A stretch of DNA of 64,000 nucleotides from Lachnospiraceae bacterium (lineage in GTDB: Bacteria; Bacillota; Clostridia; Lachnospirales; Lachnospiraceae). Within the stretch, counting starts at the first letter, position 1, and the number at the start of each line of letters is the position of its first letter. The stretch spans positions 30,949 through 94,948 of the forward strand of contig JAFRIW010000005.1 of NCBI GenBank assembly GCA_017432565.1, given 5' to 3'. A program made the position numbers and the translations under genes. The notes beneath the pieces are model-generated. The model saw only the letters and a program-made list of their open reading frames with translations. It did no database searches and had not been told where the DNA came from. Of the stretch, positions 16,777-25,101 are shown in pieces.

Positions 16777-18326
16777 GCTTTTGCCTCCTCTTTCTTATCC
16801 GAAGTCAGGATCGCGCTCATAATCTTCTCCTGCGTAGCTTCTTCCGCCTTAAACTCCGCGACCATTTCTCCCTCATTCATGACGTAGATCCGGTCACACA
16901 TTCCCAGCAGTTCCGGCAGTTCGGACGAAATCATGACCACTGCCTTGCCCTGTGCGACCATGTCATTCATGATGCAGTAAATCTCATATTTTGCACCGAC
17001 GTCGATACCGCGCGTCGGCTCGTCCAGGATCAGGATATCCGGCTCCGCGAACATCCACTTGGACAGCAGCACCTTCTGCTGGTTGCCGCCGGACAGATTG
17101 CCGACCTTCTGCTGGATGCTCGGCGTCTTGGTCCGCATGGCATCCACATATTCCTGTGCTGCCCTGTTTTCCTCCGGCACATTGATGATGCCGTTCTTGC
17201 TGACTTTGGACATCTTGGCCATCGTGGTATTCCACGCGATGGAATCCTCCAGCACCAGGCCGTTGACCTTCCGGTCTTCTGTCGCATATGCCAGTCCGTG
17301 CTCAATGGCATCGTGTTCATTCTTCAGATGAACTTCCTTGCCTTTTATGTACTCGCGGCCGGATATTTTGCTTCCGTAGCTCTTGCCGAAAAGAGACATT
17401 GCGAGTTCCGTGCGGCCTGCGCCCTGCAGACCCGAGAAACCGACGATCTCTCCCTTATGCACCTTGAAGCTGACGTTCCGGTCCACGCATTTTTCCGTAT
17501 ATACCGGGTGATAGACTGTCCAGTCCTGTGCCTCAAACATCACCTCTGTTCCCACGTTGTGCTCGCGGGAAGGGAAGCGGTTGGTCAGTTCACGGCCGAC
17601 CATGCCTTTGATGATCCGCTCCTCATCGATATTGTGATCGTGGTTGTCGATGGTCTCGATGGTCGAGCCGTCGCGCAGGACGGTGATCCGGTCCGCACAG
17701 TAGGCAACCTCGTTCAGTTTGTGTGTGATGATGATGGAGGTCAGGCCCTCTTTCTTGAAGCCCAGAAGCATGTCCAGCAACATTCTGGAATCTTCCTCGT
17801 TCAGGGACGAAGTGGGCTCGTCCAGGATCAGCAGCTTGACGTTTTTGGAGAGTGCCTTGGCAATTTCCACCAGCTGCTGCTTGCCGGTTCCGATGTCCTT
17901 GATCAGCACGCTGGATTTCTCCTTCAGGCCGACCCGGTTCATCTGATCCTGTGCTTCCTTATAAGTCCGGTCCCAGTTGATTCTGCCGAATCCGGATTTC
18001 CGCTCATTTCCGAGGAACATGTTCTCGGCGATGGTCAGTTCCGGAATCAGGGCGAGTTCCTGATGTATGATGACAATTCCGAGCTTTTCGGAATCGTGAA
18101 TGTTGTGGAATTTACATTCCTGTCCGTTATAGATAATCTGCCCGCTGTAATCTCCGTAAGGGAACGTCCCGGAGAGAACGTTCATCAGCGTGGACTTTCC
18201 TGCGCCGTTTTCACCGACCAGTGCGTGAATTTCTCCGCGCTCAACCTGAAGATTGACATCATCCAAAGCTCTTACAGCGGGGAAATCCTTAATGATTCCT
18301 TTCATCTCCAGAATATAATCTGCCAA
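16773..18326 (-). CDS. mmsA: Multiple-sugar ABC transporter ATP-binding protein (MmsA/XylG type)
   Basis: A 517-residue ATPase made of two ABC domains. The first has Walker A GENGAGKST, signature IGTGKQQLVEIAKAL and Walker B LLILDEPTSSLN; the second has a degenerate Walker A (GLQGAGRTEL) and LSGGNQQKVLLSKWM with ILILDEPTRGID, the usual asymmetry of the RbsA/XylG/MmsA class. The start is a TTG at 18326 with AGGAGG 8 nt ahead. It follows the binding-protein gene after an internal terminator and overlaps mmsB by 4 bp. Confidence 0.94.
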   Translation of the reverse strand: MADYILEMKGIIKDFPAVRALDDVNLQVERGEIHALVGENGAGKSTLMNVLSGTFPYGDYSGQIIYNGQECKFHNIHDSEKLGIVIIHQELALIPELTIAENMFLGNERKSGFGRINWDRTYKEAQDQMNRVGLKEKSSVLIKDIGTGKQQLVEIAKALSKNVKLLILDEPTSSLNEEDSRMLLDMLLGFKKEGLTSIIITHKLNEVAYCADRITVLRDGSTIETIDNHDHNIDEERIIKGMVGRELTNRFPSREHNVGTEVMFEAQDWTVYHPVYTEKCVDRNVSFKVHKGEIVGFSGLQGAGRTELAMSLFGKSYGSKISGREYIKGKEVHLKNEHDAIEHGLAYATEDRKVNGLVLEDSIAWNTTMAKMSKVSKNGIINVPEENRAAQEYVDAMRTKTPSIQQKVGNLSGGNQQKVLLSKWMFAEPDILILDEPTRGIDVGAKYEIYCIMNDMVAQGKAVVMISSELPELLGMCDRIYVMNEGEMVAEFKAEEATQEKIMSAILTSDKKEEAKA

Positions 18327-18376
18327 CTGTAATACCTCCTGCTTCCCTCATATCCTTTCAGCAGTACCCGCTACTG

Positions 18377-18411
18377 AAAAAAAAGGCGGGGCAAAATTTT
18401 TCTGCCCCGCC
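18377..18411 (-). terminator. Internal terminator between the binding protein and transporter genes
   Basis: GGCGGGGCA / TGCCCCGCC stem (18385-18393 and 18403-18411), followed on the minus strand by eight T. No new promoter is evident before mmsA, so it probably acts as a leaky attenuator giving more binding protein than transporter. Confidence 0.85.
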
Positions 18412-18432
18412 CGGTTTTATCCGGCTGTCGGA

Positions 18433-19641
18433 TTAGTTTGTCGGATGCAGATAGCCTGCGTCGTCCTGTGTATAGTATCCGGGAGTTACAAGCTCTTCAA
18501 CCATGTTGTCCTTGGTAACAACTGTGGGAACCAGCAGATAAGAAGGAATGATGCCGGTGCCGTTGTCATAGGAAGAGGTATCATATGCGCAGTCGAAGTC
18601 CCAGTTGGAAGCTGCGATCAGGCCTTCGTCCGGGGTCTCGCCGTTCAGAAGAGCATCGCCGAGGTCCAGAGTAGCAACTGCTTCGTTCGCAACTGCCTTG
18701 TAGACTGTCATGGTCTGCTTGCCGTCTACGATGTTGGCAAGGTTCGCTTCGTCACCGTCCTGACCGGTTACCAGAACTGTGTTGTCGCCGGCATAGTCGG
18801 TCTCGATTGCCTGTGCAACACCGAGTGCGGTGGAGTCATTGGAGCACAGTGCTACGTCGAGGACAGTTCCATCAGAATAGTAGGAAGCCAGAATGTTCTG
18901 GAATCTCTTCATAGCGGTCTCAGTATTCCACTGAGCGGTTGCAACCTGGTCAAACTGGGTCTGGCCGGAAACAACGTTCAGCTTGCCAGCCTCGATGTAA
19001 GGCTTCAGAACATCGTATGCGCCGTTGAAGAAGAATCCTGCGTTGTTGTCGGCCGGATCACCTGCGGTGAACTCGATGTTGAACGGGCCGTCAACATTGT
19101 CGAGATCCAGCTGATCAACTACGAACTGACCCTGCAGTGTGCCGACTGTGTAGTTATCGAACGATACATAGTAGCTGACTGCATCGGTGTTCATGATCAG
19201 ACGGTCATATGCGATAACCGGGATGCCTGCATCCTTCGCATCTGCAAGAACCTGGGAAAGGGACTCGCCGTCGATTGCTGCGATGACCAGAAGGTCAACC
19301 TCATCCGCGATCATGTTCTCAAGGTCCTTGACCTGCTGCTCGATCTTGTTATCCGAGAAAACAAGCTCTGTGGCATAGCCTCTGGACTCGAACTGCTCCT
19401 TCAGATAAGAACCATCACGATTCCATCTCTCAAGGGACTGTGTCGGCATTGCGATACCGACGGTCTTGCCGGTTGCTTCTGCTGCCGGAGCTGCTTCAGC
19501 TTCCTCAGCAGGTGCCTCAGCTTCTTCCTCAACTGCTTCTGCTGCCGGCTCAGTTGTTGCCGGAGCTGCTGCCGCACATCCTGCAAGTACTGCAGAAATC
19601 ATGGACGCTGCCAGAACAAGTGCTACTGCCTTTTTCTTCAT
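18433..19641 (-). CDS. chvE: Sugar-binding lipoprotein of the ChvE/XylF type
   Basis: A 402-residue substrate-binding protein for the MmsAB transporter. Lipoprotein signal peptide with SAVLAGC lipobox, an Ala/Glu-rich flexible tether (about 25-55), then the type I periplasmic binding fold: TVGIAMPTQSLERWNRDG, MIADEVDLLVIAAIDG, VIAYDRLI, LVTGQDGDEANLANIVDGKQTMTVYK. It closes with SYLLVPTVVTKDN as in ChvE relatives. The start is the ATG at 19641, after GGAGG; the longer frame from 19800 runs through the promoter region. It is read from its own promoter after the terminator at 19799-19847. Confidence 0.93.
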   Translation of the reverse strand: MKKKAVALVLAASMISAVLAGCAAAAPATTEPAAEAVEEEAEAPAEEAEAAPAAEATGKTVGIAMPTQSLERWNRDGSYLKEQFESRGYATELVFSDNKIEQQVKDLENMIADEVDLLVIAAIDGESLSQVLADAKDAGIPVIAYDRLIMNTDAVSYYVSFDNYTVGTLQGQFVVDQLDLDNVDGPFNIEFTAGDPADNNAGFFFNGAYDVLKPYIEAGKLNVVSGQTQFDQVATAQWNTETAMKRFQNILASYYSDGTVLDVALCSNDSTALGVAQAIETDYAGDNTVLVTGQDGDEANLANIVDGKQTMTVYKAVANEAVATLDLGDALLNGETPDEGLIAASNWDFDCAYDTSSYDNGTGIIPSYLLVPTVVTKDNMVEELVTPGYYTQDDAGYLHPTN

Positions 19642-19703
19642 AATATGTATCCTCCTTGGATCATATCCCGCCCCCTGCGGGGCGTACTTTTTGTGACAAT
19701 TGC

Positions 19704-19712
19704 ATAATAACA
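19704..19712 (-). promoter_or_regulatory. Candidate extended -10 promoter of the sugar transporter operon
   Basis: TGTTATTAT on the minus strand, about 65 bp before the ATG of the binding-protein gene. No good -35 box is present, as expected for a promoter needing an activator such as the AraC-type regulator encoded at 20983-22557. TTTGG and CCAAA half-sites 12 bp apart stand just upstream (about 19731-19752). Confidence 0.4.
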
Positions 19713-19798
19713 CAGTTCCATTTGAATGTTTTGGCAACAAATAGCACCAAATTGACAATGAAATGTCGGGCCGGGGGACCGGCCGCAGGAAAAATGAC

Positions 19799-19847
19799 AA
19801 AAAAATCCTGCCGGTGTGCTACTGACCTCTCAGCAGGACCGGCAGGA
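19799..19847 (-). terminator. Terminator of the xylB-sensor operon
   Basis: TCCTGCCGGT (19806-19815) pairs with ACCGGCAGGA (19838-19847), with seven T following on the minus strand. It separates the sensing operon from the transporter operon. Confidence 0.85.
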
Positions 19848-19883
19848 CTCGGAATTCCGGTTTTATCGGTTCAGACAGACGGT

Positions 19884-20957
19884 TCACCTGTTCAGATAGA
19901 TTTCATCCCGCGCGTGGAAGCCGCCCTCCACAATGACCTCGTCGATGTTGCTTTGTGTGACGGCAATCGGCGTCAGCTCCAGATACGGGACATCATAGGT
20001 TCCGTCGTTCATGGTCTGGTCCGCTCCCTCCGGTTCCTCTCCCCGGGCCATGCGGACTGCGCTCTCCGCTGCCCGGCGCGCCTCCTCATCGATAGACTTG
20101 AACACCGTCACCGTCTGCGTGCCGGCCACGACACGCTGGCAGGCCGAGAGGTCGCCGTCCTGTCCCGTCAGCATGACCTTTCCGGCCAGCCGCTCCTCGG
20201 AGAGTGCCCGGAAAGCCTGGGTGGCAATATCGTCATTTCCGCACATGATCCCCGCCACATCGCGGTTTTCCTTCAGCGCTTCTTTTACATAGCCGTATCC
20301 GTCGATGGCGTTCCAGTTTTCGCACCGCGCCAGATAGACCACATCGAGTTCTGTTCTGTCCACCACCTCGTGAAAGCCCCGCTCGACCTTCACGACATTG
20401 TCGTCGGTGAGAGGTCCGCCGATCATGAAGATTTTGCCTCCCTGCGGAATCGAATCCCGCAGCGCCCGTCCCATCAGGCGTCCCACTTCCTCATTATCAA
20501 AGGAGATGTACAGATCCACGTTCGCATTGGATGCCAGCCGGTCGTAGCTCATCACGCGGATCCCGCGCTTTCTGGCCTCTCCCAGGACCTCCGCGAGGGC
20601 ATCGCAGTCGACCGGAATGACCACCAGCACGTCGATGCCCTTATCCATCAGATACCGGATCTGTTCAATCTGTTCCTGCGTGGATCCGTTTGCGCTCTGC
20701 ACGTTGACCTTCGCACCCAGTGCCTCGGCCGTCGACACGAACACGTCCCGGTCCCGGATCCAGCGCTCGATCACGAAGGAGTCGAAGCTCATGCCGATGC
20801 TGATGGAATCCTCCTCACTCTTCTCCGTCTTCTGGGTCTGCTCGGCCTTTCCGGCGCCGCACCCGAAGAGTCCGGCAGCAAGAATGCACGCGAGAACAGC
20901 CGGCAGGAGCCGGGAGATCAGGCGCTTTCTTATTTTGCCCCGATAATCTTTTCTCAT
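19884..20957 (-). CDS. Second sugar-binding lipoprotein (XylF/ChvE-like), sensor-associated
   Basis: A 357-residue lipoprotein (LAAGLFGC lipobox) with the same fold as the ChvE-like protein at 18433: ISIGMSFDSFVIERWIRDRDVF, MDKGIDVLVVIPVDCDAL, VMSYDRLASNANVDLYISFDN, MLTGQDGDLSACQRVVAGTQTVTVFKS and a C-terminal LTPIAVTQSNIDEVIVEGGF. It stands 25 bp after the response-regulator gene and before a terminator, apart from the transporter genes. It may feed the transporter with another sugar or act as a second receptor for the kinase; the sequence cannot decide. GGAGG precedes the ATG. Confidence 0.88.
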   Translation of the reverse strand: MRKDYRGKIRKRLISRLLPAVLACILAAGLFGCGAGKAEQTQKTEKSEEDSISIGMSFDSFVIERWIRDRDVFVSTAEALGAKVNVQSANGSTQEQIEQIRYLMDKGIDVLVVIPVDCDALAEVLGEARKRGIRVMSYDRLASNANVDLYISFDNEEVGRLMGRALRDSIPQGGKIFMIGGPLTDDNVVKVERGFHEVVDRTELDVVYLARCENWNAIDGYGYVKEALKENRDVAGIMCGNDDIATQAFRALSEERLAGKVMLTGQDGDLSACQRVVAGTQTVTVFKSIDEEARRAAESAVRMARGEEPEGADQTMNDGTYDVPYLELTPIAVTQSNIDEVIVEGGFHARDEIYLNR

Positions 20958-20982
20958 AGATTTATTCCTCCGCTGCGGGGCT

Positions 20983-22557
20983 TCAGGACCCGCGGTACTC
21001 GCTGGGCGTCATCCCGACATATTTCTTGAAAATCCGGCTGAAGTAATTCGGGTCGCTGTACCCGCACATAATGCAGACTTCCTTGATGCTGCAGCGCGGG
21101 TTGGCCAGGAATTCCTTGGCCTTCTCAATCCGGATATAGGTCAGATATTCGATAAAGTTCTCTCCGGTCTCCTGCTTGAAGAGCTTGCTGAAATAATAAG
21201 GACTGATATCCACCAGGCGGGAGACCTCGTCCAGAGTGATTTCCTCGGCATAGTGCTCCCGGATATAGGAGGCCGCCCGGCTCACGACATTTTCGGACTC
21301 CCGGCGCTTGCGGCTTGAGATGTCCTCACAGATGCTTTTGATCCGGGAAAGCAGCCACTGCACCACCTGTGGCCTGCCGGCGCCCGAGAGTTCCATGAGG
21401 GAATCGCCCTTCAGTTCCTGGCCGCCCTGCAGAAGGCCGTTCTCCATCGCCTTCTGCTGCAGATGAATCACCATGGTGAGCGCCCGCATGGCCAGCTCTT
21501 CCGGATTGTGCTGCTCCATCCACTCCATCAGCTCCTCCGCACAGGCACAGGCGCCGTCCGCGTCCGCCATCATACCCAGCTGGATGCACTTCTGCTCCAG
21601 GGCATAGGGATACTCCTCCTGCGTCTTGGCGGCAGCGGACAGATCCATGACATGGACGACATGCCCCTCGCCCTGCCGAAGACACCGCACGGCCTCCCGG
21701 AAGGACATGGACGCCTCCTCCATGCTGTGCACGCCGCCGATGCCGCTCCGGAAGCTCAGTTCAAAATCAGACTCCAGCCGGCGCAGCAGATTGCGGATTC
21801 TCGTGATCATTTCCACGCGCTGCTCGTAGGACATTCTGTCCCTCTGAAAAGGAATAAACAGCGGAACCCGGTTGCCCATCAGCGGACCGATGATACAGTC
21901 CAGGTAATCGTGGACGGTGTTCTTGAGCTCCTGATAATACTGATTCATTTTGACATTGGAGCCCACCGCATTAGTGAGGTTTCCGCTGCTGTCGCCGTCG
22001 CCGAATTCCAGCACGCAGAAGAACCCGTACTCCTCGTGAATGTCCAGCATATCCAGATAGTCCCGCATGCCTGCGCCGCGGTCCTCCTGCAGCAGGTTGT
22101 TGATGAAGGCCACTTCGATCATCGGCTGGACAATTTCCAGCTTCTCGCGCACGCGCAGATCATCGCTGCGCTTCCTGCGCATCTCCTCCACCTGATGCAT
22201 CGCCCGCACGCACACATCCACGATCTTCTTCTTAGTGACCGGCTTGGTGATATATTCCATCACGCCCAGATTGACCGCTTCCTGTGCATAGGAGAACCGG
22301 TCATAGGCTGTGATAATGATAAACAGAATCGACGGATCGGTTTTGCGGACCTCCTGAATCGCCTGGATGCCCGAAAGGCCCGGCATCTGAATATCCACAA
22401 AAGCAATATCCGGCCGGAAGGTGGCACACTGCTCCACCACCTCGCGCCCCGTCCGGACGGTCTGGACCTCGCAGTCACTGGCAAAATTGGACTGAATGGT
22501 ATTCCGGATCGATTCCCGCATTATGCCTTCATCATCCGCAATCAGAATCCGAAACAT
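20983..22557 (-). CDS. YesN-type response regulator with AraC output domain
   Basis: A 524-residue transcription regulator. Receiver domain at 1-125 with acidic pocket (ADDE), phosphoacceptor Asp55 in IAFVDIQMPG and the conserved Lys in YITKPVTKKK; a long middle region (130-410); and an AraC/XylS double helix-turn-helix at about 425-524 (ITLDEVSRLVDISPYYFSKLFKQ, MCGYSDPNYFSRIFKKYVGMTPSEY). It overlaps the sensor kinase gene by 26 bp and is its natural partner. The likely target is the transporter operon promoter at about 19704 (inference). Confidence 0.93.
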   Translation of the reverse strand: MFRILIADDEGIMRESIRNTIQSNFASDCEVQTVRTGREVVEQCATFRPDIAFVDIQMPGLSGIQAIQEVRKTDPSILFIIITAYDRFSYAQEAVNLGVMEYITKPVTKKKIVDVCVRAMHQVEEMRRKRSDDLRVREKLEIVQPMIEVAFINNLLQEDRGAGMRDYLDMLDIHEEYGFFCVLEFGDGDSSGNLTNAVGSNVKMNQYYQELKNTVHDYLDCIIGPLMGNRVPLFIPFQRDRMSYEQRVEMITRIRNLLRRLESDFELSFRSGIGGVHSMEEASMSFREAVRCLRQGEGHVVHVMDLSAAAKTQEEYPYALEQKCIQLGMMADADGACACAEELMEWMEQHNPEELAMRALTMVIHLQQKAMENGLLQGGQELKGDSLMELSGAGRPQVVQWLLSRIKSICEDISSRKRRESENVVSRAASYIREHYAEEITLDEVSRLVDISPYYFSKLFKQETGENFIEYLTYIRIEKAKEFLANPRCSIKEVCIMCGYSDPNYFSRIFKKYVGMTPSEYRGS

Positions 22558-24091
22558 CTTGTTCCTCCCCGCTTTCCGTAGTTTCCGTAATTTCTTCCGC
22601 CTGTGTCTTTTTCGGAAGATGCAGCGTCACCTCGGTGCCCTTCCCCGGCCCGTCGCTGCGGATCTCCACAGGATTTTCCGTCTCATAATAAATCGAGAGA
22701 CGGGAAATAACATTGTCCAGGCCGATGCCGGTTGAGTCCTCTTCATGGACCGTCCGGCCCGCCTCCAGCAGCGCTTCGATCTGCTCCCGGCTCATGCCGG
22801 CGCCGTTGTCCGTGACATCGATCCGGATTTCCTCCGGGAGCGAGCGGATCGTCAGCCGGATCTGCCCGCCGCTGTCCATGGACCGGATGCCGTGCGTCAC
22901 GGCGTTCTCGACAAGCGGCTGAAGAATCATACTCGGCATCCTGAAGTCCAGCGCCTCTTCATCTGTCTGTGCGGCAAAATCAATCTCGCCCGCGAAGCGC
23001 ACATTCAGAATATAAATGTAGTTTTCCACCGTTTCCAGTTCTTCGCGGACTGTGGCGTCCTCCGCCCCCTTTTTGACATTATAGCGGAAGAAATCCGCCA
23101 TCCGGCTGAGGAACACGGCCGTCTTCTCATCGTCCTCCATCTCCGCCAGCTGCACACCGGCGTTCAGGGAATTGAACAGGAAGTGCGGATTGATCTGCGC
23201 CTGCAGGAACTTCAGCTGAGCCTCCTTCAGATGGTTCTGCATCATCAGTTCCCGTTCCTTCATCTCCTGCTCCTTTTCCGCGCTCTCGCGGATCCGGACG
23301 ATGTAGCTTCCGAGGGAATCGATCATGCGGTTGAAGGCTCTGGTCACGACACCGATTTCATCCTGCGAGTCGACCTCTTCCGCCTTTCTGGCAAAATCAC
23401 CCTCGCCGACCAGTCTGGCTGTCTGCGCAAGATCCTGCAGCGGCTGCACGAGATCCTGTGTGACGCGGATCATAACCATCAGACTGATCAGAATCACGAC
23501 CGCGAGCACGATGAGGCTCGTGATCTCCATATAGCGCACCGCCCGCTGAAGGGTCTGGTAGCTGGCGGAGTTGTTCTCAAACTGCTGTTCATTCAGCACG
23601 GCGAGATCATCCCCGATGAACCTGTACAGCCGCGTCGCCTCCTGATACAGATCCTTGTAGCGCTCGATATTCATGCCTCGCTTGGCGGTCACCGCCTCAT
23701 CCGCGATGGAGAGAAATTTCTCGGACATGCTCCGGATATTCTTCTCCCGCACACGGATCGGATTGTTGGAGACCTGTGTCGGAAATTCTTCAAACAGTTC
23801 CCGGTATTCTCCCGCCGCCCGGTAATAGCTGCTCAGGGAATCGTAATCGCGCACCTCCAGATAGCGGTACAGATATTCCTGCACCTCGTCCAGAGAATCC
23901 GAGAGTTCGGTCAGGTCGACGTTGCTCGAATAGACCTGGTTGAGCCGGGTGAGCAGACTGTTGACCTGTCCGTAGATAATCATGTTGCTGAAAAGAATGG
24001 AGAGCGCCATGAACAGGATGCCGAACAGCAGCTTGGTCCCGATGGATATGTCCCGGAAGTGCGGAATTTTGCCGGAGAGAGGTTTCTTCAT
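22532..24091 (-). CDS. YesM/LytS-type sensor histidine kinase
   Basis: A 519-residue membrane kinase: first membrane segment (22-40), an extracytoplasmic helical region (45-185), a second segment (190-208), HAMP (210-262), His-kinase domain with phosphoacceptor His303 in QINPHFLFNSLN and an HATPase domain (VENAVTHGI, DNGAGMS, GIGLDNV). The extracytoplasmic part is all-helical without a Cache fold, which fits a kinase that senses through a separate binding protein. It overlaps the anchored binding-protein gene (4 bp) and the regulator gene (26 bp), making a tight three-gene signalling unit. Confidence 0.93.
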   Translation of the reverse strand: MKKPLSGKIPHFRDISIGTKLLFGILFMALSILFSNMIIYGQVNSLLTRLNQVYSSNVDLTELSDSLDEVQEYLYRYLEVRDYDSLSSYYRAAGEYRELFEEFPTQVSNNPIRVREKNIRSMSEKFLSIADEAVTAKRGMNIERYKDLYQEATRLYRFIGDDLAVLNEQQFENNSASYQTLQRAVRYMEITSLIVLAVVILISLMVMIRVTQDLVQPLQDLAQTARLVGEGDFARKAEEVDSQDEIGVVTRAFNRMIDSLGSYIVRIRESAEKEQEMKERELMMQNHLKEAQLKFLQAQINPHFLFNSLNAGVQLAEMEDDEKTAVFLSRMADFFRYNVKKGAEDATVREELETVENYIYILNVRFAGEIDFAAQTDEEALDFRMPSMILQPLVENAVTHGIRSMDSGGQIRLTIRSLPEEIRIDVTDNGAGMSREQIEALLEAGRTVHEEDSTGIGLDNVISRLSIYYETENPVEIRSDGPGKGTEVTLHLPKKTQAEEITETTESGEEQDVSDSDCG

Positions 24092-25101
24092 TGTGCAAGA
24101 TCCTCCCCCATCAGAAACTGCATGTTGACATTGTAATAGGAATTCGTCCGGCCCTCGTCCAGCTGCTCCAGAAGGGCGTCGGCGCTCTGGCTGCCGAGGC
24201 TCTCGGTGTCCGGCATCATCGTCACGGCGACGTTGCCCGACAGAAGTGCGGAGCGGGTGGTCGGAGAGAGATAATAGCCGATAATCTGGGTCTGTCCGGC
24301 GAGGTTATAATCGATGACTGCCTGATAGACCGCATCCGTCACCAGGGAACTGAAGCACACGACATAATCGGGGCGTTCCTCCTCTTCCCGGAACAGTTCC
24401 CGGATCACTTCCTCCGACTCAAAAGGCCCCGCGTCCGGAAGACGCACGGCGTCGATTTCGGTCCGCCCGGCTGTTTTTTCATTTGTGACGAGTTCCGTGT
24501 TGATCTGACTGTAGACCTGATACTGGAAGCGGTCCGTCTCCGCATCCGTGAGAAGAACAGCAACCCGCACGCGCTCTTCGCCTTCGCCGATCATATCAAG
24601 AAGTCTGGCTGCATAGGCCTGCCCGATGGCGTAGCCGTTGACACCGATATGGCTGGTCCGCCCGGTGAGCGGCGCATCGTTCAGCAGTGTGACCACCGGA
24701 ATGCCGGCTGCCACGGCCTCGTTGATCTTCGCGTCAAGTCCGCGGGCGGCGGTATTCTGAAGCGCGATGCCGTCCACGCCGGAGGCGATGGCGATGTCCA
24801 TCCAGTCGGTCATGGAGTAATTGCTGTTCCGCCCGATGCCCTTCAGTTCCACATAGGCGTCTCCTTCCGAAGCCGTCTTCTGCATACTCTCGTAGACATC
24901 CTGCCAGAACTCCGCGTCTTCTCCGTTGACGATCATGACCAGATGCCGGCCGTAGGTGACATAGCTCTCCGCTTCTTCCACGCCGGCGCGGTTTAAGATC
25001 TGCCGGTAATTAAACAACATGCCAGCCAGCACGGCGAGGATAATCGCCATGCTGACCGGCATTAAGACTCTCATGTGAATTTTGGGTCTGCGGGATTTCA
25101 A
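24088..25101 (-). CDS. Membrane-anchored sugar-binding protein, receptor for the kinase (XylFII-like)
   Basis: A 337-residue type I periplasmic-binding-fold protein. It has an N-terminal membrane segment (about 11-28) without a lipobox, so it is probably anchored. Motifs: HLVMIVNGEDAEFWQDVYESM, IASGVDGIALQNTAARG, GIPVVTLLND, HIGVNGYAIGQAYAARLLD, GYYLSPTTRSALLSGNVAVTMMPD. Its start is a TTG at 25101, overlapping the xylB stop (TTGA), and its end overlaps the kinase gene. This arrangement is known from clostridial XylFII-LytS, where a binding protein presents D-xylose to the kinase; equivalence here is inference. Confidence 0.85.
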   Translation of the reverse strand: MKSRRPKIHMRVLMPVSMAIILAVLAGMLFNYRQILNRAGVEEAESYVTYGRHLVMIVNGEDAEFWQDVYESMQKTASEGDAYVELKGIGRNSNYSMTDWMDIAIASGVDGIALQNTAARGLDAKINEAVAAGIPVVTLLNDAPLTGRTSHIGVNGYAIGQAYAARLLDMIGEGEERVRVAVLLTDAETDRFQYQVYSQINTELVTNEKTAGRTEIDAVRLPDAGPFESEEVIRELFREEEERPDYVVCFSSLVTDAVYQAVIDYNLAGQTQIIGYYLSPTTRSALLSGNVAVTMMPDTESLGSQSADALLEQLDEGRTNSYYNVNMQFLMGEDLAQ

